Origin: Streptomyces sp. NRRL S-455
Lineage (GTDB): Bacteria > Actinomycetota > Actinomycetes > Streptomycetales > Streptomycetaceae
NCBI RefSeq assembly: GCF_000717875.1
Contig: NZ_JOCT01000035.1
Coordinates: 20,477-84,476, forward strand
Length of the DNA: 64,000 nt
Reading direction: 5' to 3'
Shown: piece by piece, positions 8,762 to 18,228 of the stretch
How positions within the stretch are numbered: the stretch's first letter is position 1
Layout: each line of letters begins with the position of its first letter
Notes under the pieces: generated by a model
What the model was told of the DNA's origin: nothing
Seen by the model: only the letters and a program-made list of their open reading frames with translations
The model's database searches: none
Position numbers and translations under genes: made by a program

Positions 8762-9274
8762 TCATGCGAACCGCCACCTCGTCTGGCTGAACGGCTCTCC
8801 CTTACCGAAGCCGAAAACGGTACGCGGCGCCACCGAGTAGACGGCCGCGTGGCCCGCGCCGTGGTGGAAATACCCGTCCCGTACCTCGAAGTGCCAGAAG
8901 CTGCCGTACTTCGCCTCCCACGCCGCGGCCAGTTCCCGTAGCCGGGCGTCGTCGGTGACGCGCGCCGCCTCGCCCTCCACCACCAGGTCGTAGCCCGCGT
9001 TCCAGGTGTTCGTGCCGGTGGTCAGCACCACGTGCGGGTTCTCCGCGAGGTTCCGCGCCTTGCGTTCCTCCGGGCCCGTGCAGAAGTGCAGGGCGCCCTC
9101 CGACCAGACCGCCGGCAGAGGGGTGACGTGCGGTCGTCCGTCCGGCCGTACCGTCGTGATCCAGAAGAGCTCCGCCGCCTTCAGCCGCGCCTCGGCGTCC
9201 TCCCAGTCGGTGGCGGTGGCGGTCTCGTCGCTGTAGCGCCGGTCCAGCCGGGTCTCCGGGTGCAGGGTGGTCAT
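8762..9274 (-). CDS. PNPOx-like split-barrel flavin/F420 protein
   Basis: 170 residues of the pyridoxamine-phosphate-oxidase-like split barrel: FWITTVRPDGRPHVTPLPAVW, then LHFCTGPEERKARNLAENPHVVLTTG, and a terminal PRTVFGFGKGEPFSQTRWRF typical of actinobacterial members. Binds FMN or F420; reaction unknown. GGGAGGA lies six bases before the ATG at 9274, which decides the start over a longer frame. Confidence 0.88.
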   Translation of the reverse strand: MTTLHPETRLDRRYSDETATATDWEDAEARLKAAELFWITTVRPDGRPHVTPLPAVWSEGALHFCTGPEERKARNLAENPHVVLTTGTNTWNAGYDLVVEGEAARVTDDARLRELAAAWEAKYGSFWHFEVRDGYFHHGAGHAAVYSVAPRTVFGFGKGEPFSQTRWRFA

Positions 9275-9432
9275 GAGTGTCCTCCCGACCTCTCGCTTCA
9301 CAAGGCAGACCCGGTCCGTCCACGGAACTCATCGGAGTCCACGCCGGGGTCTGCGGTTAGGCTCAAAGCCGTACGACCTTGATCCGAGGAAAATCCGAGG
9401 AAAGACCGAGGCGAGACCGAGGGAGGCCCGGA

Positions 9433-12400
9433 ATGACGGCGGCGCCGGGGCGCAGGAGCAGTACCTTCACACGGCTGCTGCGGCACGGGTTCACCGACGC
9501 CTCCGCCGCCGAGCGGCTCCTGGACAGTCCCGAGCTCGTGCCGCTGCGCGACGACCCGGTGCTGCTGGACGCGCTGGGCGCGACCGCCGACCCGGATCTC
9601 GCGCTCCTCGGGCTCGTCCGGCTGCTGGAGGCGCAGCCGGACCCGGGCGCGCGCCGGGAACTGCTCGACACGCTGATCTCGTCCAAGCCGCTGCGCGACC
9701 GGCTGCTCGGGGTGCTCGGCGCCTCCACCGCCCTCGCCGACCACCTCACCCGGCACCCGGAGGACTGGCAGGCGCTCGTCATGTACGAGGCGTACGACCT
9801 GCACCCGGGCGTGGAGGAGTTCGAGGCCGGCCTCGCGGAGGCGGACGACCCCGTCTCCCTGCGCGTCGCCTACCGGCGCTGCCTGCTGTCCATCGCCGCC
9901 CGGGACGTGTGCGGTACCACCGGCGTCGCCGAGTCCGCCGCCGAGCTCGCCGACCTCGCCACCGCCACCCTGCGCGCCGCCCTCGGCCTCGCGCGGGCCG
10001 CCGCGCCCGAGGACGACGCGCTGTGCCGGCTCGCGGTCATCGCGATGGGCAAGTGCGGCGGCCATGAGCTCAACTACGTCTCCGACGTGGACGTCATCTT
10101 CGTGGCGGAGCCCGCCGAGGAGGCCGACGAGACCAAGGCCCTGCGCGCCGCGACCCGGCTGGCCTCGCACCTGATGCGGATCTGTTCCGAGACGACGGTC
10201 GAGGGGTCCATCTGGCCGGTTGACGCCAACCTCCGGCCCGAGGGCAGAAACGGTCCGCTGGTGCGGACCCTCTCCAGCCACCTCGCCTACTACCAGCGCT
10301 GGGCCAAGACCTGGGAGTTCCAGGCGCTGCTCAAGGCCCGCCCGGTCGCGGGCGACCTGGAGCTCGGCGAGGAGTACGTGGCCGCGGTCCAGCCCCTGGT
10401 GTGGAAGGCCGCCGAGCGCGAGAACTTCGTGCCGGACGTGCAGAAGATGCGCCGCCGGGTGGTGGAGAACATCCCCGCCGCCGAGGTCGACCGCCAGCTG
10501 AAACTCGGCCCGGGCGGCCTCCGGGACGTCGAGTTCGCCGTGCAGCTGCTCCAGCTGGTGCACGGCCGGGCCGACACCTCCCTGCGCAGCGGTACGACCC
10601 TCGACGCGCTGGGGGCCCTCGCCGCCGGCGGCTACGTGGGCCGGGCCGACGCCGCGCAGCTCGACGAGGCCTACCGGTTCCTGCGCACCATGGAGCACCG
10701 GATCCAGCTGTTCCGGCTGCGCCGCACCCACCTCGTGCCCGAGGAGGAGGCCGAGCTGCGCCGCATCGGCCGCTCCCTCGGGCTGCGCACCGACCCGGTC
10801 GCCGAACTGCTGCGCGAGTGGAAGCGGCACGCCACCGTCGTACGCCGGCTGCACGAGAAGCTGTTCTACCGGCCGCTGCTGGACGCGGTCGCCCAGCTCG
10901 CCACCGGCGAGGCCCGGCTCAGCGCCGAGGCGGCCCGGGAACGCATGGTCGCCCTCGGCTACGCCGACCCCGCCTCCGCCCTGCGCCACCTGGAGGCGCT
11001 GGCCTCCGGCGTCACCCGCAAGGCCGCCATCCAGCGCACCCTGCTCCCCGTCCTGCTGGGCTGGTTCGCCGACTCGGCCGACCCGGACGCGGGTCTGCTC
11101 AACTTCCGCAAGGTGTCGGACGCGCTCGGCAAGACGCCCTGGTACCTGCGGCTGCTCCGGGACGAGGGCGCCGCGGCCGAGAACCTCGCCCGGGTGCTGT
11201 CCGCCGGGCGGCTCGCACCCGACCTGCTGATGCGCGCACCGGAGGCGGTGGCGCTGCTCGGCGACGGGGACGGCGGCGGTCTCGAGCCGCGGTCCCGCGC
11301 CCACCTGGAGCAGGAGATCCTCGCCGCGGTCGGCCGGGCCGACGGGGCCGCCCAGGCGGTCGCCGCCGCCCGCGGGGTGCGCCGCCGTGAGCTGTTCCGT
11401 ACGGCCGCCGCCGACATCGTCGGCTCGTACGGCACCGAGGAGCAGCCCGCCGAGGCCGACCAGGGCGCCCTGGTCGACCGGGTCGGCGGCGCGGTGTCCG
11501 ACCTGACGGCCGCGACGCTCGCCGGCACGCTCCGCGCGGTCGTGCGTGACGGCTGGGGCGACAGCCTGCCGACCCGGTTCGCGATCATCGGCATGGGCCG
11601 GTTCGGCGGCCACGAGCTGGGCTACGGGTCCGACGCGGACGTGCTGTTCGTGCACGAGCCGCGCGACGGCGTCGACGAGCGCGAGGCCTCGCAGGCGGCC
11701 AACAAGGTCGTCTCCGAGATGCGCCGGCTGCTGCAGATCCCCAGCGCCGACCCGCCCCTGCTCATCGACGCCGACCTGCGCCCCGAGGGCAAGTCCGGTC
11801 CGCTCGTGCGCACCCTCACCTCTTACGCGGCGTACTACCGTCGCTGGTCCCTGACCTGGGAGTCGCACGCCCTGCTGCGGGCCGAGCCGGTCGCCGGGGA
11901 CGAGGATCTCGGCCGACGGTTCATCGAGCTGGTCGACCCGCTGCGCTACCCGGCGGACGGGCTCGCCGACGAGGCCGTCCGCGAGATCCGGCGGCTGAAG
12001 GCACGGATGGAGTCCGAACGGCTGCCGCGCGGCGCGGACCCGAAGCTGCACGCCAAGCTCGGGCCGGGTGGTCTGTCGGACGTGGAGTGGACCGTGCAGC
12101 TGCTGCAACTGCGGCACGGCGCGGCCGAGCCGGGCCTGCGCACGACCCGGACCCGGGAGGCTCTGGCCGCCGCCCGCGCGGCCGGGCTCATCACGGACGA
12201 GGACGCGGCGACCCTGGACGAGGCCTGGGTCCTCGCGACCCGCGTCCGCAACGCGGTGATGCTGGTACGCGGCCGGGCCGGCGACACGTTCCCCACGGAG
12301 CCCCGCGAGCTGGCCGCCGTGGGACGGTACCTGGGCTACGGCCCGGGCCACGCGGGCGACATGCTCGACGCGTACCGGCGGACGGCACGCAGGGCGCGGG

Positions 12401-12441
12401 GCGTCGTGGAGGAGCTGTTCTACGGGATCGCCGAGCGCTGA
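9433..12441 (+). CDS. glnE: Bifunctional glutamine synthetase adenylyltransferase/adenylyl-removing enzyme
   Basis: 1,002 residues. Two nucleotidyltransferase domains are visible with the GHEL-SD-D signature: GKCGGHELNYVSDVDV near residue 206 (adenylyl-removing half) and GRFGGHELGYGSDADV near 721 (adenylylating half). Each is followed by DANLRPEGR / DADLRPEGK and an R-domain helix block. GlnE adds AMP to, or removes it from, the conserved Tyr of GlnA; the target Tyr397 is visible in the glnA gene of this window. GGGAGG precedes the ATG at 9433. No GlnR box seen upstream. Confidence 0.96.
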   Translation: MTAAPGRRSSTFTRLLRHGFTDASAAERLLDSPELVPLRDDPVLLDALGATADPDLALLGLVRLLEAQPDPGARRELLDTLISSKPLRDRLLGVLGASTALADHLTRHPEDWQALVMYEAYDLHPGVEEFEAGLAEADDPVSLRVAYRRCLLSIAARDVCGTTGVAESAAELADLATATLRAALGLARAAAPEDDALCRLAVIAMGKCGGHELNYVSDVDVIFVAEPAEEADETKALRAATRLASHLMRICSETTVEGSIWPVDANLRPEGRNGPLVRTLSSHLAYYQRWAKTWEFQALLKARPVAGDLELGEEYVAAVQPLVWKAAERENFVPDVQKMRRRVVENIPAAEVDRQLKLGPGGLRDVEFAVQLLQLVHGRADTSLRSGTTLDALGALAAGGYVGRADAAQLDEAYRFLRTMEHRIQLFRLRRTHLVPEEEAELRRIGRSLGLRTDPVAELLREWKRHATVVRRLHEKLFYRPLLDAVAQLATGEARLSAEAARERMVALGYADPASALRHLEALASGVTRKAAIQRTLLPVLLGWFADSADPDAGLLNFRKVSDALGKTPWYLRLLRDEGAAAENLARVLSAGRLAPDLLMRAPEAVALLGDGDGGGLEPRSRAHLEQEILAAVGRADGAAQAVAAARGVRRRELFRTAAADIVGSYGTEEQPAEADQGALVDRVGGAVSDLTAATLAGTLRAVVRDGWGDSLPTRFAIIGMGRFGGHELGYGSDADVLFVHEPRDGVDEREASQAANKVVSEMRRLLQIPSADPPLLIDADLRPEGKSGPLVRTLTSYAAYYRRWSLTWESHALLRAEPVAGDEDLGRRFIELVDPLRYPADGLADEAVREIRRLKARMESERLPRGADPKLHAKLGPGGLSDVEWTVQLLQLRHGAAEPGLRTTRTREALAAARAAGLITDEDAATLDEAWVLATRVRNAVMLVRGRAGDTFPTEPRELAAVGRYLGYGPGHAGDMLDAYRRTARRARGVVEELFYGIAER

Positions 12442-12468
12442 CTCGCGGGCCGCGGCGCGGGGAGCGGG

Positions 12469-13347
12469 TCAGGTCCTCGGCCGCGGTACCGGCTCGCCCC
12501 CGCCCCGGGACGGATCCGGCCGCTGGGCCGGCACCAGCTTCGGCAGGGTGTACGGCTGCCTCCCGTACCAGAGCCTCGCCACCGCGAACCCGAACGCCAG
12601 GCACAGCATGCCACCGACGGCATCAAGCCAGAAGTGGTTGGCCGTGGCGACGATCACCACCAGCGTCAGCGCCGGGTACAGCAGCCCCAGCACCCGCACC
12701 CAGGGGACCGCCGCCAGGGCGAAGATCGTCAGGCCGCACCACACCGACCAGCCGATGTGCATCGACGGCATCGCGGCGTACTGGTTGGACATGTGCTTCA
12801 GGTCGCCGGACGCCATCGAGCCCCAGGTCTGGTGGACCATGACCGTGTCGATGAAGTCGCCGCCGTTCATCAGCCGCGGGGGCGCCAGCGGATACAGGTA
12901 GTAACCGACCAGGGCGACGGCGGTCGTCGCGAACAGCACCAGGCGGGTCGCCGCGTAGCGGCCGGGATGGCGACGGTACAGCCACACCAGGACACCCAGC
13001 GTCACCACGAAGTGGAGTGTGGCGTAGTAGTAGTTCATGCCGATGATCAGCCAAGTCACCGAGTTGGCGACGTGGTTGACGGACTCCTCGACGGCGATGC
13101 CCAGATAGTGCTCGGCCTTCCAGATCCAGTCGGCGTTGCGCAGCGCCTCGGCCTTCTGCTCGGGCACGGCGTTGCGGACGAGCGAGTACGTCCAGTAACT
13201 GACCGCGATCAGCAGGATCTCGAACCAGAACCGGGGTCGCCGGGGGGTGCGCAGCCGGCGCAGCGAACCCTGCCGGGTCCCGGCCGCGACGTGCTGCGGA
13301 AGGGCCGATTCCCGGCCTTCCGGCGTCGTCACGGTCGTGTTACCCAT
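12469..13347 (-). CDS. PAP2-superfamily integral membrane phosphatase/inositol-phosphotransferase-like
   Basis: 292 residues with about six transmembrane helices after a basic N-terminus. The PAP2_3-type motif AMPSMHIGWSVW and the closing ATANHFWLDAVGG supply the catalytic histidines and the acidic residue. Members act on lipid phosphates or transfer phospho-head groups at the membrane; the exact substrate is not evident. Converges with glnE across 27 bases. Confidence 0.88.
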   Translation of the reverse strand: MGNTTVTTPEGRESALPQHVAAGTRQGSLRRLRTPRRPRFWFEILLIAVSYWTYSLVRNAVPEQKAEALRNADWIWKAEHYLGIAVEESVNHVANSVTWLIIGMNYYYATLHFVVTLGVLVWLYRRHPGRYAATRLVLFATTAVALVGYYLYPLAPPRLMNGGDFIDTVMVHQTWGSMASGDLKHMSNQYAAMPSMHIGWSVWCGLTIFALAAVPWVRVLGLLYPALTLVVIVATANHFWLDAVGGMLCLAFGFAVARLWYGRQPYTLPKLVPAQRPDPSRGGGEPVPRPRT

Positions 13348-13441
13348 AGGCGCAAAGTTTGCCAGAAGAGGACTTCCTCACCGATCATCCCGCGGCCTGG
13401 TGCGGGCCGCATGTTCTACGGCGAGATCAGGCCAGAGGATC

Positions 13442-14476
13442 TCAAGAGCGACCGCGGTCCCCGGGGGCCGAGGCGGTCGAACCGCGCACCACCAGTTCCG
13501 GCATGAACACGAACTCGCTGTGCGGCGCGGGCGTCCCGCCGATCTCCTCCAGCAGTGTGCGCACGGCCGCCTGGCCCATCGCCGGGACCGGCTTGCGGAT
13601 CGTCGTCAGCGGCGGGTCCGTGAAGGCGATCAGCGGGGAGTCGTCGAAGCCGACCACGGAGATGTCCTTCGGCACGTCCAGGCCGCGCTGCCGCGCCGCC
13701 CGGATCGCGCCCAGCGCCATCATGTCGCTGGCGCACACCACGGCCGTGCAGTTCCGCTCGATCAACGCGGTGGCCGCGGCCTGACCGCCCTCCAGGGTGT
13801 AGAGGGAGTGCTGGACCAGCTCCGACTCCACGGTCTCGACGCCCAGCCCCAGCTGGTCCTGCATGGTGCGCACGAACCCCTCGATCTTGCGCTGCACCGG
13901 CACGAACCGCTTGGGCCCGAGGGCCAGGCCGATCCGCGTGTGGCCCAGGGACACCAGGTGCGTGACCGCCAGGCTCATCGCGGCGCGGTCGTCGGGGGAG
14001 ATGAACGGCGCCTGCACCTTCGGCGAGAAGCCGTCGACCAGCACGTACGGCACGCCCTGCGCGCGCAGCCGGTCGTAGCGCTGCATGTCGGCGGTGGTGT
14101 CCGCGTGCAGCCCGGAGACGTAGATGATGCCGGCGACGCCGCGGTCGACGAGCATCTCGGTCAGCTCGTCCTCGGTCGAGCCGCCGGGGGTCTGGGTGGC
14201 CAGCACCGGTGTGTAGCCCTGCCGGGTCAGCGCCTGGCCGATGACCTGCGCCAGGGCCGGGAAGATCGGGTTCTCCAGCTCCGGGGTGATCAGGCCCACC
14301 AGGCCCTCACTGCGCTGCCGCAGCCGCACCGGGCGCTCGTAGCCCAGCACGTCGAGGGCGGCCAGCACGGACTCGCGAGTGGTGGCGGCGACGCCCGGCT
14401 TCCCGTTGAGGACGCGGCTGACCGTCGCTTCGCTCACCCCCGCCTGTACAGCGATGTCGGCAAGCCGTGTGGTCAC
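13442..14476 (-). CDS. malR: LacI-family maltose/maltodextrin repressor
   Basis: 344 residues: N-terminal HTH (TRLADIAVQAGVSEATVSRVLNG) and a periplasmic-binding-like effector domain, nearly identical in my memory to S. coelicolor MalR/Reg1 (SCO2232). It represses the divergent malEFG and amylase genes until maltose or maltotriose-type inducers accumulate. The GTG at 14476 gives the length known for the family but has no ribosome site; an in-frame ATG at 14569 (31 extra residues, basic and Ala-rich) has GAGGGA at good spacing and could be the real start, or the mRNA may be nearly leaderless. Confidence 0.93.
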   Translation of the reverse strand: MTTRLADIAVQAGVSEATVSRVLNGKPGVAATTRESVLAALDVLGYERPVRLRQRSEGLVGLITPELENPIFPALAQVIGQALTRQGYTPVLATQTPGGSTEDELTEMLVDRGVAGIIYVSGLHADTTADMQRYDRLRAQGVPYVLVDGFSPKVQAPFISPDDRAAMSLAVTHLVSLGHTRIGLALGPKRFVPVQRKIEGFVRTMQDQLGLGVETVESELVQHSLYTLEGGQAAATALIERNCTAVVCASDMMALGAIRAARQRGLDVPKDISVVGFDDSPLIAFTDPPLTTIRKPVPAMGQAAVRTLLEEIGGTPAPHSEFVFMPELVVRGSTASAPGDRGRS

Positions 14477-14636
14477 AGCACTGGACTGTAGCGGCCGGGG
14501 TTCCGCCCGCACACCGACGGGACGCCTGGCGCGTGCCGTGGCACGGCCCGCTGCGGGTTGCTTGGTCATCGCGGTCCCTCGATGTCGTGGTCGGCGTCCG
14601 ATCCGCAACGGATGATCCCCCCGGCGGAAACGGATA

Positions 14637-14659
14637 GCAAGTGCTTGCAGAGTCTTGCA
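14637..14659. promoter_or_regulatory. Candidate MalR operator, malR-proximal
   Basis: GCAAG-TG-CTTGC palindrome at 14637-14648 overlapping two direct CTTGCA copies (14644 and 14654, ten bases apart). Fits the direct-repeat sites described for MalR in streptomycetes. Confidence 0.6.
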
Positions 14660-14743
14660 CAGCTGCCCGACTCCCGCTGAACGCCTGAAACCCGGGCTCA
14701 CGGCGGCCCAGGGGAGGTCACGGCGGGATAACCATCCGTACCT

Positions 14744-14785
14744 CTTGCAACTTTTTGCTGCAAGGTCTTTCGCAACTCCTGCAAG
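14744..14785. promoter_or_regulatory. Candidate double MalR operator upstream of malE
   Basis: CTTGCA at 14744 and TGCAAG at 14759 form an inverted pair (9-base spacer). A second set, TCGCAA at 14770 and TGCAAG at 14780, follows directly. Located 80-121 bases before the malE start. Confidence 0.65.
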
Positions 14786-14864
14786 CGCGGCTAATCTCAC
14801 CGACGCCCGGCGGCCAACGGCGCAGTCGGCAGCACGAAACGGGCTTCACCCTCAAGGAGAACTC

Positions 14865-16133
14865 ATGCGGCGTGGCATAGCGGCCACCGCGCTGGTGGCG
14901 TCCCTCGCCCTGGCGGCGACGGCGTGCGGCGGAAGCGACAGCGGCGACAAGGCCGACGGTCCGGTCACCATCACCTGGTGGGACACCTCCAACGCCACCA
15001 ACGAGGCGCCGACGTACAAGGCCCTCGTCAAGGAGTTCGAGGCCGCCAACAAGGACGTCAAGGTCAAATACGTCAACGTCCCCTTCGACCAGGCGGAGGT
15101 CAAGTTCGACACCGCCGCCGGATCCAAGGGCGCCCCCGACGTGCTGCGCTCCGAGGTCGGCTGGACCCCGGCCTTCGCCAAGAAGGGCTTCTTCCTTCCG
15201 CTGGACGGCACCGAGGCCCTCGCCGAGCAGGACAAGTTCCAGCCCAGCCTGATCGAGCAGGCCACGTACGAAGGCAAGACCTACGGCGTCCCCTTCACCA
15301 CCGACACCCTCGCCCTCGTCTACAACAAGGCCCTGTTCGAGAAGGCCGGCGTCGAGGCCCCCAAGACCTGGGACGACCTGAAGAAGGCCGCCGCCACCAT
15401 CAAGGACAAGACCGGCGTCGACGGCTACTGGGGCTCCACCCAGGCCTACTACGCCCAGTCCTTCCTCTACGGCGAGGGCACCGACACCGTCGACGTCGAC
15501 GCCAAGAAGATCACCGTCACCTCGCCCGAGGCCAAGAAGGCCTACGGCACCTGGCAGAGCCTCTTCAAGGGCAAGGGCCTGCACAAGGCCGACACCACCG
15601 CCGACGCCTACGCCCACATCCAGGACGCGTTCGTCAGCGGCAAGGTCGCCTCGATCATCCAGGGCCCGTGGGAGATCACCAACTTCTACAAGGGCTCCGC
15701 CTTCAAGGACAAGGACAACCTCGGCATCGCCACCGTCCCGGCCGGCTCCACCGGCAAGGCGGGCGCCCCGACCGGCGGCCACAACCTCTCCGTGTACGCG
15801 GGCTCGGACAAGGCCCACCAGGAGGCGTCGCTGAAGTTCGTGAAGTTCATGACCTCGGCCAAGGCCCAGGAGACCATCGCGCTGAAGAACTCCACGCTCC
15901 CCACGCGCGAGGACGCCTACACCGCCGAGGTCAAGGCCGACCCCGGCATCGCCGGCTACCAGGGCGTGCTGTCCGCCGCCCAGCCGCGCCCGGCCCTGCC
16001 CGAGTACAGCTCCCTGTGGACCCCCCTCGACGACGAACTGCTCAAGATCGCGGGCGGCAAGGTGTCCCTGGACAAGGGCCTCGGCAACGCCGAGACCGCC
16101 ATCGCCAAGCTGGTGCCGGACTACACCAAGTGA
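14865..16133 (+). CDS. malE: Maltose/maltodextrin-binding lipoprotein
   Basis: 422 residues. Lipoprotein signal peptide with lipobox ATAC and Cys21 as the lipidated residue, then an extracellular solute-binding protein family 1 fold (TITWWDTSNATNEAPTYKAL at the mature N-terminus; YGVPFTTDTLALVYNKALF and FVSGKVASIIQGPWE inside). Delivers maltodextrins to MalFG. AAGGAG at five bases before the ATG. First gene of malEFG; a strong hairpin follows it. The importer ATPase is not encoded here; in streptomycetes MsiK serves this role. Confidence 0.95.
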   Translation: MRRGIAATALVASLALAATACGGSDSGDKADGPVTITWWDTSNATNEAPTYKALVKEFEAANKDVKVKYVNVPFDQAEVKFDTAAGSKGAPDVLRSEVGWTPAFAKKGFFLPLDGTEALAEQDKFQPSLIEQATYEGKTYGVPFTTDTLALVYNKALFEKAGVEAPKTWDDLKKAAATIKDKTGVDGYWGSTQAYYAQSFLYGEGTDTVDVDAKKITVTSPEAKKAYGTWQSLFKGKGLHKADTTADAYAHIQDAFVSGKVASIIQGPWEITNFYKGSAFKDKDNLGIATVPAGSTGKAGAPTGGHNLSVYAGSDKAHQEASLKFVKFMTSAKAQETIALKNSTLPTREDAYTAEVKADPGIAGYQGVLSAAQPRPALPEYSSLWTPLDDELLKIAGGKVSLDKGLGNAETAIAKLVPDYTK

Positions 16134-16143
16134 CCCACCGCGT

Positions 16144-16186
16144 GGCCGCCGGATCCCCCGGTCACGGGGGAGGGGATCCGGCGGCC
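16144..16186 (+). terminator. malE-malF intercistronic hairpin
   Basis: Perfect 15-bp stem, GGCCGCCGGATCCCC at 16144 pairing with 16172-16186, loop of 13 bases. Lies 10 bases after the malE stop and 73 before malF. Likely reduces read-through or protects the malE message, giving more binding protein than permease. Confidence 0.7.
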
Positions 16187-16258
16187 ACCGGCCTGCGCCC
16201 GCGCCTGGGCCCGGCCGGCTCCCCTTGAACTTCCTGAACCTCCAGAAGGTGTCGAACC

Positions 16259-17263
16259 ATGACAGTCGCCATCGACCGAGCGACCGGCAAGCGGCGCGGT
16301 GAGCGGGCACCACGGCCCGGGCCGGCCCAGCGGCTGAAGAACGGCTTCCACAAGCACTGGTACGCCTACGCGATGATCGCCCCGGTGGCGATCGTCCTCG
16401 GGGTCCTCGTGCTGTACCCGCTGGCGTACGGCCTGTACCTCACCCTCACCGACGCCAACAGCCTCAACACCGCCCGCACCATCGGCGTCAACCACATCGA
16501 CGCCACCTACACGTTCATCGGCCTGGACAACTACGCCGACATCCTGTGGGGCCCGACGGCGTACGACCGGTTCTGGTCGCACTTCCTCTGGACGGTCTTC
16601 TGGACGGCGGCCTGTGTCGCCCTGCACTACGGCATCGGCCTCGGCCTCGCACTGCTCCTCAACCAGAAGCTGCGCGGCCGCACCCTCTACCGGATGATCC
16701 TGGTGCTGCCCTGGGCCGTGCCGACCTTCGTCACCGTCTTCGGCTGGCGGTTCATGCTCGCCGACGGCGGCATCATCAACAGCGGTCTCGACCTGCTGGG
16801 CCTGCCGGCGCCGCTGTGGCTGGAGGACACCTTCTGGCAGCGGTTCTCCGCGATCATGGTCAACACCTGGTGCGGTGTGCCGTTCATGATGGTCTCGCTG
16901 CTCGGCGGACTGCAGTCGATCGACGCGAGCCTGTACGAGGCGTCCGAGATGGACGGGGCCAATGCCTGGCAGCGCTTCCGGTACGTCACCCTGCCCGGCC
17001 TCAGGTCCGTCAGCACCACGGTCGTCCTGCTCGGCGTGATCTGGACGTTCAACCAGTTCCCCATCATCTTCCTGCTGTTCGGCAACACCGCCCCCGACGC
17101 CCAGATCCTCGTGACCTGGGCCTACCAGCTGGGCTTCGGGCAGCAGCCGCGCGACTACGCCCAGTCCGCGGCCTACGGAATCCTGCTCCTGTCCCTCCTG
17201 ATCGTCTTCACCTCCTTCTACCGCCGCTGGCTGAACCGCAACGAGCAGCAGCTCGCGATCTGA
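16259..17263 (+). CDS. malF: Maltose ABC transporter permease MalF
   Basis: 334 residues; cytoplasmic basic N-terminus, then six or more transmembrane helices. The BPD_transp_1 EAA loop reads YEASEMDGANAWQRFRYVTLPGL. Pairs with MalG to form the membrane channel for MalE-delivered maltodextrins. AGAAGG precedes the start. Follows malE across a hairpin and precedes malG by 16 bases. Confidence 0.95.
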   Translation: MTVAIDRATGKRRGERAPRPGPAQRLKNGFHKHWYAYAMIAPVAIVLGVLVLYPLAYGLYLTLTDANSLNTARTIGVNHIDATYTFIGLDNYADILWGPTAYDRFWSHFLWTVFWTAACVALHYGIGLGLALLLNQKLRGRTLYRMILVLPWAVPTFVTVFGWRFMLADGGIINSGLDLLGLPAPLWLEDTFWQRFSAIMVNTWCGVPFMMVSLLGGLQSIDASLYEASEMDGANAWQRFRYVTLPGLRSVSTTVVLLGVIWTFNQFPIIFLLFGNTAPDAQILVTWAYQLGFGQQPRDYAQSAAYGILLLSLLIVFTSFYRRWLNRNEQQLAI

Positions 17264-17279
17264 GGCAGGAGTTCTGAAA

Positions 17280-18188
17280 ATGAGTACGACCACCGCCGAA
17301 ACCTCCGCCAAGGTCACCGAGCGGCGCCCCGCCGACGCCCCGCACAAGATCCGCGGCCGCGGGAAGCGCGGCCGTGCCGCCTCCCTCGCCTCGCACGCCG
17401 TGCTGATCGGCGCGAGTCTGACCGCGCTCTTCCCGATCGCCTGGCTGGTCTTCCTGTCCCTCGGCCCGGACAAGGACGACTACCTCCACCCCGCGCGCAT
17501 CTGGGGCAAGATGACGCTCGACAACTACGCGTTCGTCCTGCGGGACACCGGCTTCTTCGACTGGCTGACGAGCACGCTGGTCGTGGTCCTGGGCACGACG
17601 CTCATCGGCGTCGTCGTCGCCGCGTCCACCGGTTACGCCGTCTCCCGCATGCGGTTCCCCGGCTACCGGAAACTGATGTGGGTGCTGCTGGTCACCCAGA
17701 TGTTCCCGATTGCAGTACTGATCGTGCCGATGTACCAGATTCTCTCGGATCTGCAGCTCATCGACAGCTACCTTGGTCTCATCCTTGTCAACTGCACGAC
17801 GATCGTGCCGTACTGCGCCTGGCTGATGAAAGGCTATTTCGACACCATCCCGTTCGAGATCGACGAGGCCGGGCGCGTCGACGGACTGACCCCGTTCGGC
17901 ACGTTCGCGCGGCTCATCCTGCCGCTGGCCAAGCCGGGCCTCGCGGTCGCGGCCTTCTACAGCTTCCTCACGGCCTTCGGTGAGGTCGCGTTCGCCTCGA
18001 CGTTCATGCTGAGCGACGACAAGTACACCTTTGCCGTCGGTCTGCAGACGTTCGTGAGCGAGCACGACGCGCAGCGCAACCTGATGGCCGCGACGGCTGT
18101 GCTGATCGCGATACCGGCCGCCCTGTTCTTCTACCTCGTGCAGAAGAACCTGGTGACCGGGCTCACCGCAGGCGGTACGAAGGGGTGA
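17280..18188 (+). CDS. malG: Maltose ABC transporter permease MalG
   Basis: 302 residues with six predicted transmembrane helices. The EAA motif is FEIDEAGRVDGLTPFGTFARLILPLAKPGL, which contacts the ATPase. CAGGAG nine bases upstream of the ATG. Last permease gene of malEFG; a dispersed repeat follows before aglA. Confidence 0.95.
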   Translation: MSTTTAETSAKVTERRPADAPHKIRGRGKRGRAASLASHAVLIGASLTALFPIAWLVFLSLGPDKDDYLHPARIWGKMTLDNYAFVLRDTGFFDWLTSTLVVVLGTTLIGVVVAASTGYAVSRMRFPGYRKLMWVLLVTQMFPIAVLIVPMYQILSDLQLIDSYLGLILVNCTTIVPYCAWLMKGYFDTIPFEIDEAGRVDGLTPFGTFARLILPLAKPGLAVAAFYSFLTAFGEVAFASTFMLSDDKYTFAVGLQTFVSEHDAQRNLMAATAVLIAIPAALFFYLVQKNLVTGLTAGGTKG

Positions 18189-18228
18189 CCTTCGCCGGTG
18201 GTCGGCCGCGGGTTTCGTCGTGGCCGGT

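Larger units (their letters stand above)
14477..14864. promoter_or_regulatory. malR-malE divergent regulatory region
   Basis: 388 bases between the family start of malR and malE (296 if the upstream malR start is used). It holds three clusters of CTTGCA/TGCAAG half-sites and presumably both promoters; nothing else coding is supported. Confidence 0.75.

Noticed and set aside
9298..12351. A 1,017-codon frame antisense to glnE
   Set aside because: Shadow frame of a high-GC gene; no motifs, and glnE is unambiguous.
14655..14864. Longer malE from an upstream TTG
   Set aside because: Would bury the operators and hide the lipoprotein signal peptide; the ATG at 14865 has AAGGAG and a proper lipobox.
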